DNA of 61,294 nucleotides from Thermodesulfobacteriaceae bacterium (GTDB taxonomy: Bacteria > Desulfobacterota > Thermodesulfobacteria > Thermodesulfobacteriales > Thermodesulfatatoraceae), in contig WGCA01000017.1 in assembly GCA_015494065.1 (NCBI GenBank), forward strand, positions 1-61,294, read 5' to 3'. Every line of letters starts with the position of its first letter. Position 1 is the first letter of the stretch. The notes under the pieces are model-generated. The model did no database searches. It was not told the origin of the DNA and was given only the letters and a program-made list of their open reading frames with translations. The translations under genes were made by a program, and so were the position numbers. Shown here piece by piece: positions 33,038 to 41,539 of the stretch.

Positions 33038-34157
33038 GAAAATTACCTCCTTGGAAGAATTGGCCAAGCGGATCGACCTTACTTTACTAAAACCTACGGC
33101 CACTGCCAAAGAGATCGAAAAACTCTGTGAGGACGCACGCACTTATAAGGTGGCTGCCGTATGTGTGGCCCCCACCTTTGTCCCTTACGCCGCTGAGCTC
33201 GTAAAGGGCTCACCGGTCAAGGTCTGTTCGGTGGTAGGTTTCCCCTTAGGATTTCAGCTCACCAGCGTCAAGGCGTATGAGGCCGCGGAACTGTTGGCCT
33301 GCGGGGCCCAGGAACTCGACTTTGTCATCAATTTGCGCTGGGTCAAGGAAAAACGTTTTGAATTTGTCGCGGCAGAGGCTGGAGAAATCCTAGCGGCCTG
33401 CCCCGGGGTGGTGACCAAGGCCATCATCGAATGCGCCTACCTCACCCGGACCGAGATGGAAAAGCTGGTCGACGTCCTGGCAGAAGCCGGGGTGGACTAC
33501 GTAAAGACCTCCACGGGTTTCGGGCCCCGGGGTGCCACGGTGGCAGACGTCCGGCTATTGGCTGAGAGGGCTTACGGCAGGATAAAGGTAAAGGCTGCCG
33601 GGGGTATCCGTACCCTGGCCCAAGCCCTGGCCTTAATCGAGGCCGGGGCCGACAGGCTAGGCACCTCAAGCGGGGTCTCTATCCTGGAAGAATTCCAGCA
33701 GATGGCCGCCGGAGATCGCACCAGGGAGGTAAAAATCTTTGTGGACGGGGCCTGTTTAGGAAACCCCGGCCCCGGGGGTTACGCGGCCATTTTAAAAAGT
33801 GGCGGGCAAGAGAAGGTCATCACCGGGGCCGAACCCCATACCACCAATAACCGCATGGAACTCATGGCCGCCATCAAGGCCCTTGAAAGTTTAAAATACC
33901 CGTGTGTGGTAAAGATCTACACGGATTCTCGCTATCTTATGGACGGGGTGACCAAATGGCTCCCCAGGTGGCTTGAAAACGGATTCCGTACCCGTAATAA
34001 GAAGCCCGTCAAAAACCGGGATCTCTGGGAAAGGTTGGCTGAACTTACTAAACACCACCAGATTGAATGGCACTGGCTGGAAGGTCACGCCGGACACCCG
34101 GAAAACGAACGCTGTGACCGTCTGGCCAGAGAAGCCGCGCGAAGGATAAAGACGTGA
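33036..34157 (+). CDS. Deoxyribose-phosphate aldolase fused to ribonuclease HI
   Basis: A 373-residue bifunctional fusion. Residues 1-225 are DeoC: ELDFVINL (D95), [14 protein letters not shown] (Schiff-base K157) and KVKAAGGIR (K186), which splits deoxyribose-5-phosphate to glyceraldehyde-3-phosphate and acetaldehyde. Residues ~231-373 are RNase HI with a complete site: [16 protein letters not shown] (D237), [10 protein letters not shown] (E275), [10 protein letters not shown] (D297), [12 protein letters not shown] (H351, D361). The linker is only about six residues (AGDRTR). Both parts look intact, so this is a true in-frame fusion rather than debris. ubiX follows with a GTGA overlap. Confidence 0.95.
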   Translation: MKITSLEELAKRIDLTLLKPTATAKEIEKLCEDARTYKVAAVCVAPTFVPYAAELVKGSPVKVCSVVGFPLGFQLTSVKAYEAAELLACGAQELDFVINLRWVKEKRFEFVAAEAGEILAACPGVVTKAIIECAYLTRTEMEKLVDVLAEAGVDYVKTSTGFGPRGATVADVRLLAERAYGRIKVKAAGGIRTLAQALALIEAGADRLGTSSGVSILEEFQQMAAGDRTREVKIFVDGACLGNPGPGGYAAILKSGGQEKVITGAEPHTTNNRMELMAAIKALESLKYPCVVKIYTDSRYLMDGVTKWLPRWLENGFRTRNKKPVKNRDLWERLAELTKHHQIEWHWLEGHAGHPENERCDRLAREAARRIKT

Positions 34158-34714
34158 GGATTTTGGTCGGGATCACCGGGGCCAGCGGCAGTCCCTACGC
34201 CCTCTCCTTCCTCAGATTATTGAAAGAAAAAGGGGTTTCTGTGGAGGTAATCGTCTCAGAGGCCGCCAAAAAAGTCTTTTCCCTGGAAACCGGAAAGGAC
34301 CTTGAAATACTGGCAGAGCTTTCCGAACGCCTTTATGACGAAGACGAAATCGCCGCCCCGCCGGCCAGCGGTTCGGCCCTTTACCACGCCATGGTAATCA
34401 TCCCCTGCACCATGGGGACGCTGGCCGCCGTGGCCCAGGGGCTGGCCAAGAATTTGATCACCCGGGCGGCAGACGTCATGTTGAAAGAAAGGAAACCCCT
34501 GGTCTTGGTAGTTAGGGAGACCCCCCTTAACCTTATCCATTTAAAGAATATGGTTGCTGCCACCGAAGCCGGGGCTATTATTTACCCGGCTATGCCGGCG
34601 TTTTACCACCGGCCACAAAATTTGACCGAAATGGTCGATTTCTTCGCCGCCAGGTTGGCGGAATTTCTAGGCCTAAGAATAGAAGAACTAAAGCGCTGGC
34701 GAGGACTCGGTTAA
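34154..34714 (+). CDS. ubiX: Flavin prenyltransferase UbiX
   Basis: Makes prenylated FMN, the cofactor of UbiD-type decarboxylases. At 186 residues, with [11 protein letters not shown] (FMN-binding N-terminus), [45 protein letters not shown] and [14 protein letters not shown], it is a standard UbiX. The start is GTG overlapping the previous stop. It is grouped with a UbiA prenyltransferase, consistent with quinone (probably menaquinone by the futalosine route) synthesis. Confidence 0.95.
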   Translation: MRILVGITGASGSPYALSFLRLLKEKGVSVEVIVSEAAKKVFSLETGKDLEILAELSERLYDEDEIAAPPASGSALYHAMVIIPCTMGTLAAVAQGLAKNLITRAADVMLKERKPLVLVVRETPLNLIHLKNMVAATEAGAIIYPAMPAFYHRPQNLTEMVDFFAARLAEFLGLRIEELKRWRGLG

Positions 34715-35569
34715 ATGTGGCGGAAACTTAAAATTCTGCTGGAAATGATAAAGTTTGAACACACTATCTTTGCCCTCCCTTTTGCCTACACCGGAGCCTT
34801 CCTCGCTGCAGAAGGGATACCTCCCCTCAAAAAATGTCTCCTTATTCTGGGCGCCATGGTGGGGGCCCGGACCGCGGCCATGACCTTTAACCGCATCGTA
34901 GACCTGCCCTTTGATGCCGAAAACCCCCGTACGCGTACCCGGCCCCTGGTAACCGGGGCGGTTAAATTAAAAGAAGCCTGGGGGCTTTTTATCGTCTCAG
35001 TGCTCCTCTTTTTCCTTTGCGCCTGGGCCCTTAACCCCCTTTCTTTCAAACTGGCCCCGGTCGCCCTTTTCGTTATCCTGGCCTATTCTTACACCAAACG
35101 TTTTACGGCCCTCTGTCACCTCTTTCTGGGGCTGGCCATAGGCCTTTCCCCTCTGGCTGGCTGGATTGCGGTAAGACCCTCTTTTGAGAAAACCCCATTA
35201 TTTCTCTCCCTGGGGGTCCTTTTTTGGGTAGCGGGCTTTGATATCCTTTACGCCTGCCTTGACGAAGAATTTGACCGTCGGCGAGGCCTTTATTCCATTC
35301 CGGCCCGCTACGGGCGCAAAAAGGCCTTTCTAATCTCAGCCCTTTTTCACTCCCTGGCCTTTTTGCTCTTCGCCGCGGTTGGGAAGATGGCCGCCCTTGG
35401 CCTTATCTATTATTTGGGGCTACTCATCACCCTCGGTCTTTTTGTGGCCCAGCGGGTAGTCATCAGCCCCCACGATCTTTCCCGACTCGATCTTTCGTTT
35501 TTTACCTTTAACGGGGCGATAAGTGTGGTATTATTTTTAGCCACAGCTTTGGCCTTGTTCTTTAAGTAA
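34715..35569 (+). CDS. UbiA-family aromatic prenyltransferase
   Basis: A 284-residue membrane enzyme attaching a polyprenyl chain to an aromatic ring during quinone synthesis. The first Asp-rich motif is NRIVDLPFDAENPRTRTRPL (59-78; D63, D67), the second is DILYACLDEEFDRRRGLYSIPARYG. It starts one base after ubiX and the operon ends at the terminator at 35594-35623. In sulfate reducers such UbiA homologues (MqnP) act in the futalosine pathway; assignment to that step is inference. Confidence 0.92.
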   Translation: MWRKLKILLEMIKFEHTIFALPFAYTGAFLAAEGIPPLKKCLLILGAMVGARTAAMTFNRIVDLPFDAENPRTRTRPLVTGAVKLKEAWGLFIVSVLLFFLCAWALNPLSFKLAPVALFVILAYSYTKRFTALCHLFLGLAIGLSPLAGWIAVRPSFEKTPLFLSLGVLFWVAGFDILYACLDEEFDRRRGLYSIPARYGRKKAFLISALFHSLAFLLFAAVGKMAALGLIYYLGLLITLGLFVAQRVVISPHDLSRLDLSFFTFNGAISVVLFLATALALFFK

Positions 35570-35593
35570 AATTTCTTTCAGACGATAAAACAT

Positions 35594-35623
35594 ACACCGC
35601 ACACTAACGTGCGGTGTTTTTTT
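35594..35623 (+). terminator. Rho-independent terminator after ubiA
   Basis: ACACCGCAC (35594-35602) pairs perfectly with GTGCGGTGT (35609-35617) across a 6-base loop and runs into seven T. It ends the deoC-rnhA/ubiX/ubiA transcript just before greA. Confidence 0.93.
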
Positions 35624-35648
35624 ATTAATGCAGTTGTGGAGGTTGGGT

Positions 35649-36119
35649 ATGGAAAGGATCCCCATGACGCGCCAAGGTTACGAAGCCTTGCGGGAAGAAT
35701 TGCGTAGACTCCAGACCACGGAGCGTCAAAAGATCATCAAAGCCATCGAAGAGGCCCGTGCCCACGGTGACATTTCAGAAAACGCCGAATATCAGGCGGC
35801 CAAAGAAAAACAGGCCCACATCGAAGGGCGTATCCAGGAACTTTCGGACCGCTTGGCCCGGGCTGAAGTGGTGGATATCCCCAAAAAGGCCCCTTCCCGG
35901 GTGCAATTTGGGGTCAAGGTGACACTGCTTGACCTGGACACCGACGAAGAGGTGACCTACCAGCTGGTAGGCCCTTTTGAATCAGACGTAGAAAAGGGGC
36001 GCATTTCCGTTACTTCCCCCATCGGACGGGCCCTTATAGGCAAGGAAGAAGGAGACGAGGTAGAGGTTCAGACTCCCAAAGGCCTGCGTGTCTTTGAAAT
36101 CGTAAAGATTGAAGTCTAA
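35649..36119 (+). CDS. greA: Transcription elongation factor GreA
   Basis: A 156-residue factor that rescues backtracked RNA polymerase by stimulating transcript cleavage. The coiled-coil tip region EEARAHGDISENAEYQAAKEKQAHIEGRI carries the conserved acidic DISENAEY; the FKBP-like C-domain includes VGPFESDVEKGRISVTSPIGRALIGKEEGDEV. ATG 35649 is chosen for its GGAGGT Shine-Dalgarno sequence; the in-frame ATG at 35628 abuts the terminator. Confidence 0.96.
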   Translation: MERIPMTRQGYEALREELRRLQTTERQKIIKAIEEARAHGDISENAEYQAAKEKQAHIEGRIQELSDRLARAEVVDIPKKAPSRVQFGVKVTLLDLDTDEEVTYQLVGPFESDVEKGRISVTSPIGRALIGKEEGDEVEVQTPKGLRVFEIVKIEV

Positions 36120-36610
36120 TGCTAGAAGAAATTGACCGCCAAATCCTGGAAAGGATTCAGGATAACTTCCCTTTAACCCCGCGACCTTTTGAGACCCTGG
36201 CGGCAGAGCTGGGGATTTCTGAACAAGAGCTGCTCTGCCGCCTCAAAAATTTGAAAGAAAAGGGCGTCCTTCGCCATTTCGGGGCCAGTATTGATTCCCG
36301 CCGGATCGGCTTTGTCACCACCCTTTGCGCCGTAGCCGCCCCCGAAGAAAAGAAGGAACAGCTGGCCCAACGGATAGCTGCGCGGCCGGAGGTAACCCAT
36401 TGTTATTTGAGAAGACACAGGTTCAATATCTGGTTTACCCTGGTGGCCAGAGATTTTGAAGCGGTAGAAAGGATTTTAAAAGAAATAGAGGCAGAAACCG
36501 GCCTTTGTCCACGCCATTTCCCGGCAGAGAAGAGGTTCAAACTAAGGGCCTTTTTCCAGCTCAAAAAGAACGAGCCTGTTTCCGGCGGTAAAAATAGAGA
36601 TAAACCGTGA
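36119..36610 (+). CDS. Siroheme decarboxylase subunit (AhbA/AhbB, Lrp-like)
   Basis: A 163-residue protein with an AsnC/Lrp-type winged helix (about 1-60, [35 protein letters not shown]) and a ferredoxin-like domain with [19 protein letters not shown], the mark of NirD/L/G/H and Ahb siroheme decarboxylases. It converts siroheme to didecarboxysiroheme on the alternative heme pathway of sulfate reducers. The partner subunit is not in the window, so A versus B is left open. It overlaps convergent dedA by 50 bases. Confidence 0.88.
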   Translation: MLEEIDRQILERIQDNFPLTPRPFETLAAELGISEQELLCRLKNLKEKGVLRHFGASIDSRRIGFVTTLCAVAAPEEKKEQLAQRIAARPEVTHCYLRRHRFNIWFTLVARDFEAVERILKEIEAETGLCPRHFPAEKRFKLRAFFQLKKNEPVSGGKNRDKP

Positions 36611-37184
36611 CCACCATCACGGAAAAAAGGATTAACAGGACGGAGCCCCGTCTCAGCCACGCCTTGAGCAGGGCCTCGTTGGCCCCGATGAGATAACCAG
36701 CCGCCGCCAACACGGTGACCCAGATCCCCGCCCCCAAAGCGGTGTAAAAAGTAAAGAGCCAGAAATTCATCCGCCCAAGCCCCGCCGGCAGACTTATGTA
36801 TTGCCTGATGCCCGGGAGCAGACGGCCTATAAAGGTGCTGATATGTCCGTGACGTTCAAAAAAGCGTTCCACTTTCGCCAGGGTATCAGGGGGAAGGAGA
36901 AAAAATTTGCCGTAACGGATAATTAGCCGGGCCAGCATGGGCCGGCCCAGGCGCAGGGCCAGAAAATAGTTAAACCAGGCGCCCAGAAGGCTACCCAAGA
37001 CCCCGGAGACAATCACCCACCAGATATTAAATTCCCCCTTGGAAGCGAGATAAGCCGCCGGGGGGATCACTACCTCGCTCGGGAAAGGAAAGAAGGAAGA
37101 TTCCAGGGCCATCAGGATAATGATGCCCGGATAACCTAAATGGGCGGTAACCGCCAATAAAAAATTGATTATCTTGGCAAACAT
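36561..37184 (-). CDS. DedA-family membrane protein
   Basis: A 207-residue multi-spanning protein of the DedA/Tvp38 (SNARE-associated) family: [43 protein letters not shown] and [22 protein letters not shown] are family signatures. Members flip undecaprenyl phosphate or phosphatidylethanolamine. The ATG directly touches the T-run of an upstream terminator and has no Shine-Dalgarno sequence, so its expression mode is unclear. Confidence 0.92.
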   Translation of the reverse strand: MFAKIINFLLAVTAHLGYPGIIILMALESSFFPFPSEVVIPPAAYLASKGEFNIWWVIVSGVLGSLLGAWFNYFLALRLGRPMLARLIIRYGKFFLLPPDTLAKVERFFERHGHISTFIGRLLPGIRQYISLPAGLGRMNFWLFTFYTALGAGIWVTVLAAAGYLIGANEALLKAWLRRGSVLLILFSVMVVTVYLYFYRRKQARSF

Positions 37185-37207
37185 AAAAAAACGGGCCTTG
37201 GCCCGTT
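37184..37207 (-). terminator. Terminator of the fmdB-type gene, abutting dedA start
   Basis: On the minus strand AACGGGCC (37207-37200) pairs with GGCCCGTT (37197-37190) over an AA loop, followed by TTTTTT (37190-37185) and immediately the ATG of dedA. It has the form of an efficient intrinsic terminator. Confidence 0.85.
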
Positions 37208-37246
37208 TGGTTCATCTGGCTGCTTAACTAGCAGCCGCGCCTAAGC

Positions 37247-37468
37247 TCAACCAAACCCAAACCCGGAACCACCGCCACAGGAGCTCTGCCCGAAGCCCCC
37301 AAACCCGGGAGAACCAAACCCCAATCTGCTACTAAAGGTGGAAAGGAGTTTGCTTACCTTTTTGGAGCCACACCGGGGACAGCGTACCTCTTGTAAGTCC
37401 CGCTGGGAAAAACACAGACTTTCAAAGGTGGCCCGACAATCTTTACACACGAATTCATATATAGGCAT
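37247..37468 (-). CDS. FmdB-family zinc-ribbon protein
   Basis: A 73-residue protein starting MPIYEFVCKDCRATFE with a second pair RCPRCGSKKV: two CxxC knuckles that bind zinc. The tail is rich in Gly, Phe and Ser (GFGSPGFGGFGQSSCGGG), normal for this family. It is proposed as a regulatory protein; the function is not proven. It ends at the terminator before dedA. Confidence 0.9.
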   Translation of the reverse strand: MPIYEFVCKDCRATFESLCFSQRDLQEVRCPRCGSKKVSKLLSTFSSRLGFGSPGFGGFGQSSCGGGSGFGFG

Positions 37469-37515
37469 AAAATTCCCCTCCCTTTTAGGATTTGCCTTAG
37501 ATAAGATAGGCCAAA

Positions 37516-37992
37516 ATGGGTCAAAGACAAGACCTTAAAATCATTTATACCCTCGGGACCAGCAACCGGACCCTTGAAGAATTCCTGGCCATTTTGAAAC
37601 AATTTGGCCTCAAACAGGTGATCGATGTCCGCTCCTTTCCCCAAAGCAAGCGGTTTCCCCATTTTGCCCAAAGTCGGCTAGCCGAAGTGCTGACCCAACA
37701 CCAGATCGCCTACCACTGGCTGGGGCCGGAACTTGGCGGTTTTAGGCGGGAAGGATACGAAAATTACGTAAAGACCGAAGCCTTTAAGGAAGGCCTGAAA
37801 AAACTACTTGCGCTGGCGCAAAAAGCCCCGAGCGTAATCATTTGTGCCGAAAGGTTCCCGTGGCGTTGTCACCGTCGCTTTATTAGCCAGAAATTGGCTG
37901 AACAAGGGGCGGAGGTACGCCACATCATTGAGCCGGGGAAGGTTTGGTGCCCGAAGAAACAGATCCGTCCGAAATTAATGTTCCCCTTATAA
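37516..37992 (+). CDS. DUF488 family protein
   Basis: A 158-residue protein: IYTLGTSNRTLEEFLAILKQFGLKQVIDVRSFPQSKRFPHFA near the N-terminus, YHWLGPELGG, and VIICAERFPWRCHRRFISQKL, which are the DUF488 signature segments including the conserved C-x-E and CHR. The function is unknown. A TAAGAT hexamer ends 8 bases before the ATG. It diverges from the FmdB-type gene across 47 bases. Confidence 0.9.
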   Translation: MGQRQDLKIIYTLGTSNRTLEEFLAILKQFGLKQVIDVRSFPQSKRFPHFAQSRLAEVLTQHQIAYHWLGPELGGFRREGYENYVKTEAFKEGLKKLLALAQKAPSVIICAERFPWRCHRRFISQKLAEQGAEVRHIIEPGKVWCPKKQIRPKLMFPL

Positions 37993-38022
37993 GGGCCGAT
38001 ATGAAGGCCAAAGGAGGGAAGC

Positions 38023-38937
38023 ATGATTGAGGGCCGGGCGGAAATAACCTCTAAAAAAGAAAGAAATAAGGCCGAAATATATGATATGGCTCATTTACGA
38101 AGCCCGCACAACAAAATCCTGGAAGTCAAAAAGCTTCCCACGCTGCCCAAAATAGCCTACCGCTTGCTTGACCTGCTTTCCGGTGAACCGGACGTTAACG
38201 AACTGGAAGAGATCATTCGCTACGACCAAGCCCTTACCAGCAAAATCCTTGCGGTAGCCAATTCGGCTTATATCTCCTCCCAGAAAGAAATTAACACCCT
38301 GGAGAGGGCCATCGTCCTCCTGGGTTTTCGCGAAGTAAGTGAAATCGCCTTTAGTATTTGCGTCTTTAGCGTCTTCAAACCCCTTAAAAGCGTCCGAAAC
38401 TTTGACGTCAAAGAATTTTGGCTCCACGCCATCGCCACGGGCATAACCGCCCGGGTGATCGCCCAGGCCCTGGACGTAGAAGACGAAGAATTCTTTTTTA
38501 CCTTGGGGTTACTGCACGACATAGGCCGGTTATTGCTCTTACACCTCTTTCCGGAAAAGTTTGCAGAGATCCTGGCCCAGCAGGAAAAAAGCGGGCGCCA
38601 GCTCCTGGCGGAAGAAATGGAAGCCGGTCTGGCTCATACCTGGATGGGGCGGTGGCTCCTTAAGCGCTGGGGGCTTCCGGAAAAATTTGTCCTGGTGGCC
38701 CGTTTTCACCACAACCCCTTTTATAAGGAAAAATTCCTTTTTGAACCCGCCGTCATAAAGCTGGCAGATCTTATAGTACACAACCTGAGGCTGGCCAAAT
38801 TACCCGGAGGGCAGACCGGAGAGCCAGGCCCCCTCCTTCTCAAACTGGGGCTTTCCGAAGACCTTTACCAGACCATCATCGAACACTTGACCTTTGTGAA
38901 AGAAAGTATCAGTGAGGCCTGGTCTAACGTAATTTAG
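38023..38937 (+). CDS. HDOD-domain signalling protein
   Basis: A 304-residue protein with one HDOD domain (about 35-240): LPTLPKIAYRLLDLLSGEPDVNELEEIIRYDQALTSKILAVANSAYISS and FTLGLLHDIGRLLLLH. The HD-like site is present as HDIGR, but HDOD proteins generally lack phosphohydrolase activity and act in signal transduction, often linked to motility or c-di-GMP. No other domain is attached. GGAGGG precedes the ATG. Confidence 0.9.
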   Translation: MIEGRAEITSKKERNKAEIYDMAHLRSPHNKILEVKKLPTLPKIAYRLLDLLSGEPDVNELEEIIRYDQALTSKILAVANSAYISSQKEINTLERAIVLLGFREVSEIAFSICVFSVFKPLKSVRNFDVKEFWLHAIATGITARVIAQALDVEDEEFFFTLGLLHDIGRLLLLHLFPEKFAEILAQQEKSGRQLLAEEMEAGLAHTWMGRWLLKRWGLPEKFVLVARFHHNPFYKEKFLFEPAVIKLADLIVHNLRLAKLPGGQTGEPGPLLLKLGLSEDLYQTIIEHLTFVKESISEAWSNVI

Positions 38938-38963
38938 GCCTTCGCTTAGGGGCGGCTTCCCGT

Positions 38964-38969
38964 TATAAT
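38964..38969 (+). promoter_or_regulatory. -10 box of the M48 peptidase gene, possibly leaderless
   Basis: A perfect TATAAT ends 7 bases before the GTG start at 38977. TTCGCT lies 17 bases upstream as a weak -35. No Shine-Dalgarno sequence can fit. The box is framed by an inverted repeat GGGGCG/CGCCCC (38949-38954 and 38970-38975). Confidence 0.5.
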
Positions 38970-38976
38970 CGCCCCC

Positions 38977-40761
38977 GTGTTATACACGGACGCCATTTAC
39001 CTGATCCTGGCCCTGATACTCTTTGCGGGATGGCCGGCAGAAAGGCCCCCTTCGCCTGAGGAAGTTTTTTTCCTTTTTGCCCTGAAAGAAATCTTTTTTG
39101 TAGGGGTCGTCTTTTTAAGACTACGTCTGGTAAGAAGCCCCCGGGAATTTTTACGCACCCAGGCCGTCCTCAAATTGTTGGCCTTCTTGGCCTTTGCTGG
39201 TGACGTAATCGGCCTTTCGGTCCCGGCCCTTTTACCTGATCAACCGGATTTTCTAAGGGATATCCTGGGCCTTGGTCTCTTTCTCCACTACTTTTTTATC
39301 ATCTGGTTTTTCTCTGCGCTTTACGAAAAACGCGGCCCTCTGGCCAACCTCTCTCCCCCGGCCTATGTTTGGGCCAATTTCAAACTTCTCCTCCCCTTTC
39401 TAATCCCCTGGTTTTTGGCCAGCCTGGTCTTCTGGGGCCTGGATCATCTTTTACCCTTTAGGGGGATGGGCCGGGAGATCTTCTATCTGATCCTCTTTTT
39501 GGGGGTCCTAATCTTTCTTATGGCCCCCATAGCGGTCCAGACGTGGGAATGCCGCCCCTTGCCAGAGAGCCACCTGCGTACCTTGATTATTTCTTACCTG
39601 AGCCGGGAAAGGACCCGCCTAAAAGAAGTCTATGTCTGGGAGACCTTCGGAGGCAGACTCCTTACCGCAGGCGTAATAGGGGTACTTCCTCGCTTCCGTT
39701 ACCTCCTGCTCTCCACCGGCCTGTTGGCTGCCCTGGAGGAGGAGGAGATCCTTTCCGTGGTAGCCCACGAGGTTGGTCACCTCAAACACCGCCATATGGT
39801 CTGGCTTCTCCTCTTTTTCGTCTTATTCAGCGTACTGATGTATCTTTCTTTTTACCCAGCCTTCCTGGCCCTGCTGGCCTATTTCCCTTACCCTCAATTC
39901 ATAGGCGCCTTATCTCAGACCTTTCTGGTCCCGGAAGCCCTCTTTACCCTGGGCCTCCTTTTGGCGGTCGTCCTCTATTTCCGTTTCTTTTTGGGCTTCT
40001 TTTTGCGTAATTTTGAACGCCAGGCCGATCTCTATTGTCTGGAAAGTTTGGGCACCTCTCAGGGCCTGATCAGGGCCTTTAAAAAGATCGCCGCCCTTTC
40101 AGGGAATACCGAGGATCTACCCAGCTGGCACCACTTCAGCCTCCGCGAAAGGATAACTTTCCTGGAAAAGGCTCAGGCCCATCCCGGGCTGGTTGAGGCT
40201 CACCACCGTAAGGTACGCCGCTGGTTGCTTATCTATTTGGTAAGTTTTTTCTTTTTGGCTGTCATTTTTACCCGTCTCCCGGTTGAGAAAATAGAAAAAC
40301 GTGCTCAATTAAATCTAATGTACGGGACCCTGTTAAAGGAATACGCCATCTTGCCTTCGTTTGAGCTGTGTAAAACCCTGGGAGATTTGGCTTACCAGAT
40401 GGGGCGGGATAAAGAGGCCTTAAAATGGTACCAGAAGGCCCTAGCGGAAAAGGACGACCCGGAACTGGTAAACAACCTGGCCTGGCTCCTTGTCACCACA
40501 CAAAGAAAAGATTTGAGAGATCCCAGAAGGGGGCTCAAACTGGCCCTTCAAGCCACCGCCCGGAAACTCTGTGCCGTCCATTTGGACACCCTAGCTCAGG
40601 CCTTTTGGGCCAATGAAGCGCCTCAAAAGGCCTGTTTTTACGAAATTTTGGCTTTAGAGCGGGCCCATGACGACCTTGACCCTTACCCGGACCTTACCTA
40701 CTACCAACGCCAAAAGAGGAAATTCTGCCATGCTACGGGGCAAACACCAGCGCTACGATAA
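38977..40761 (+). CDS. Membrane M48-family metallopeptidase with C-terminal TPR-like region
   Basis: A 594-residue protein. Five or more membrane helices (residues ~5-190) precede an M48 peptidase domain with HEVGH (264-268) and the third-ligand helix NFERQADLYCLESLG (E347). More membrane helices interrupt this domain, and after a further helix (about 415-430) a TPR-like region follows (LAYQMGRDKEALKWYQKALAEKDDPELVNNLAWLLVT). This gives an inner-membrane protease with a protein-binding tail, probably for membrane protein quality control (inference from Ste24/HtpX). The start is GTG. It overlaps prmA by 32 bases. Confidence 0.88.
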   Translation: MLYTDAIYLILALILFAGWPAERPPSPEEVFFLFALKEIFFVGVVFLRLRLVRSPREFLRTQAVLKLLAFLAFAGDVIGLSVPALLPDQPDFLRDILGLGLFLHYFFIIWFFSALYEKRGPLANLSPPAYVWANFKLLLPFLIPWFLASLVFWGLDHLLPFRGMGREIFYLILFLGVLIFLMAPIAVQTWECRPLPESHLRTLIISYLSRERTRLKEVYVWETFGGRLLTAGVIGVLPRFRYLLLSTGLLAALEEEEILSVVAHEVGHLKHRHMVWLLLFFVLFSVLMYLSFYPAFLALLAYFPYPQFIGALSQTFLVPEALFTLGLLLAVVLYFRFFLGFFLRNFERQADLYCLESLGTSQGLIRAFKKIAALSGNTEDLPSWHHFSLRERITFLEKAQAHPGLVEAHHRKVRRWLLIYLVSFFFLAVIFTRLPVEKIEKRAQLNLMYGTLLKEYAILPSFELCKTLGDLAYQMGRDKEALKWYQKALAEKDDPELVNNLAWLLVTTQRKDLRDPRRGLKLALQATARKLCAVHLDTLAQAFWANEAPQKACFYEILALERAHDDLDPYPDLTYYQRQKRKFCHATGQTPALR

Positions 40762-41539
40762 ACTCTATCTCTACTCCCTTGACCGCCAGCACCCGGCGCT
40801 CCACCACATAGAGGACGAAGATTTTATCGGGTGCTGGGAAGAAGACGACCTGGCGATCCTTTTCTTTCACCGAGACAAAAAGGCCCTGGTGGAAAGGCTG
40901 GCTGCAGATTTGGGGCTAAAACTGGAAGACTCGGCCCAGGTAAGCTACGACGAATGGGGTGAGGGGAGAAAAGTGGGTCCCTTAAAAATCGGGGACGTTA
41001 CTTTAAGACCTGTCTGGCAAGAGGGCCCGGGGCTTGTTTTTGATCCCGGGGTGGTCTTCGGCTCTGGCAACCACCCCACCACCAAACTTTCCCTCAAATG
41101 GATCTACACCCTCTGGAAGCAATTTGGCCCTTTTAATAAAGCCGCGGATCTTGGCTGCGGGGCCGGGCTCTTAAGCCTTCTCCTGGCCCACCTGGGCGCC
41201 GAGGTGTTGGCCGTGGATTTCAACCCGTTATGTGTGGCCTTGACTGAGAAAAACTTGGCCCTCAATCAGCTCTCCGAACGGGCTGAGGTAAGACGGGCGG
41301 ACGTACGTCAGATGCTTCCCCTTACCGCAGAGCTAGTAGTGGCCAATTTATTCAAGGGCATCCTCCTTGATCTTTTCGGTCTGCCCTCTTTCTGGACAGC
41401 CAGGCACTATCTTTTCTCCGGCTTTTCTCCTTCCATGGAAAAAGAACTTAAAGAAGCCCTCTGGTTACGGGCCAAAATTAAGGCCCGCGAGGAACTGGAC
41501 GGCTGGGTTATCTGGCACGTAGAAAACGAGGGAGTTTAA
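40730..41539 (+). CDS. prmA: Ribosomal protein L11 methyltransferase PrmA
   Basis: A 269-residue class I methyltransferase: VVFGSGNHPTTKLSLKWI and the SAM motif AADLGCGAGLLSLLLAHLGAEVLAVDFNPLC, then ELVVANLFKGIL (the catalytic-loop position NI in PrmA). The N-terminal substrate-recognition domain is somewhat short. ATG 40730 has AGAGGA upstream; an in-frame start at 40667 would extend it into the previous gene. The substrate, rplK product L11, is encoded at 59406. Confidence 0.88.
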   Translation: MLRGKHQRYDKLYLYSLDRQHPALHHIEDEDFIGCWEEDDLAILFFHRDKKALVERLAADLGLKLEDSAQVSYDEWGEGRKVGPLKIGDVTLRPVWQEGPGLVFDPGVVFGSGNHPTTKLSLKWIYTLWKQFGPFNKAADLGCGAGLLSLLLAHLGAEVLAVDFNPLCVALTEKNLALNQLSERAEVRRADVRQMLPLTAELVVANLFKGILLDLFGLPSFWTARHYLFSGFSPSMEKELKEALWLRAKIKAREELDGWVIWHVENEGV

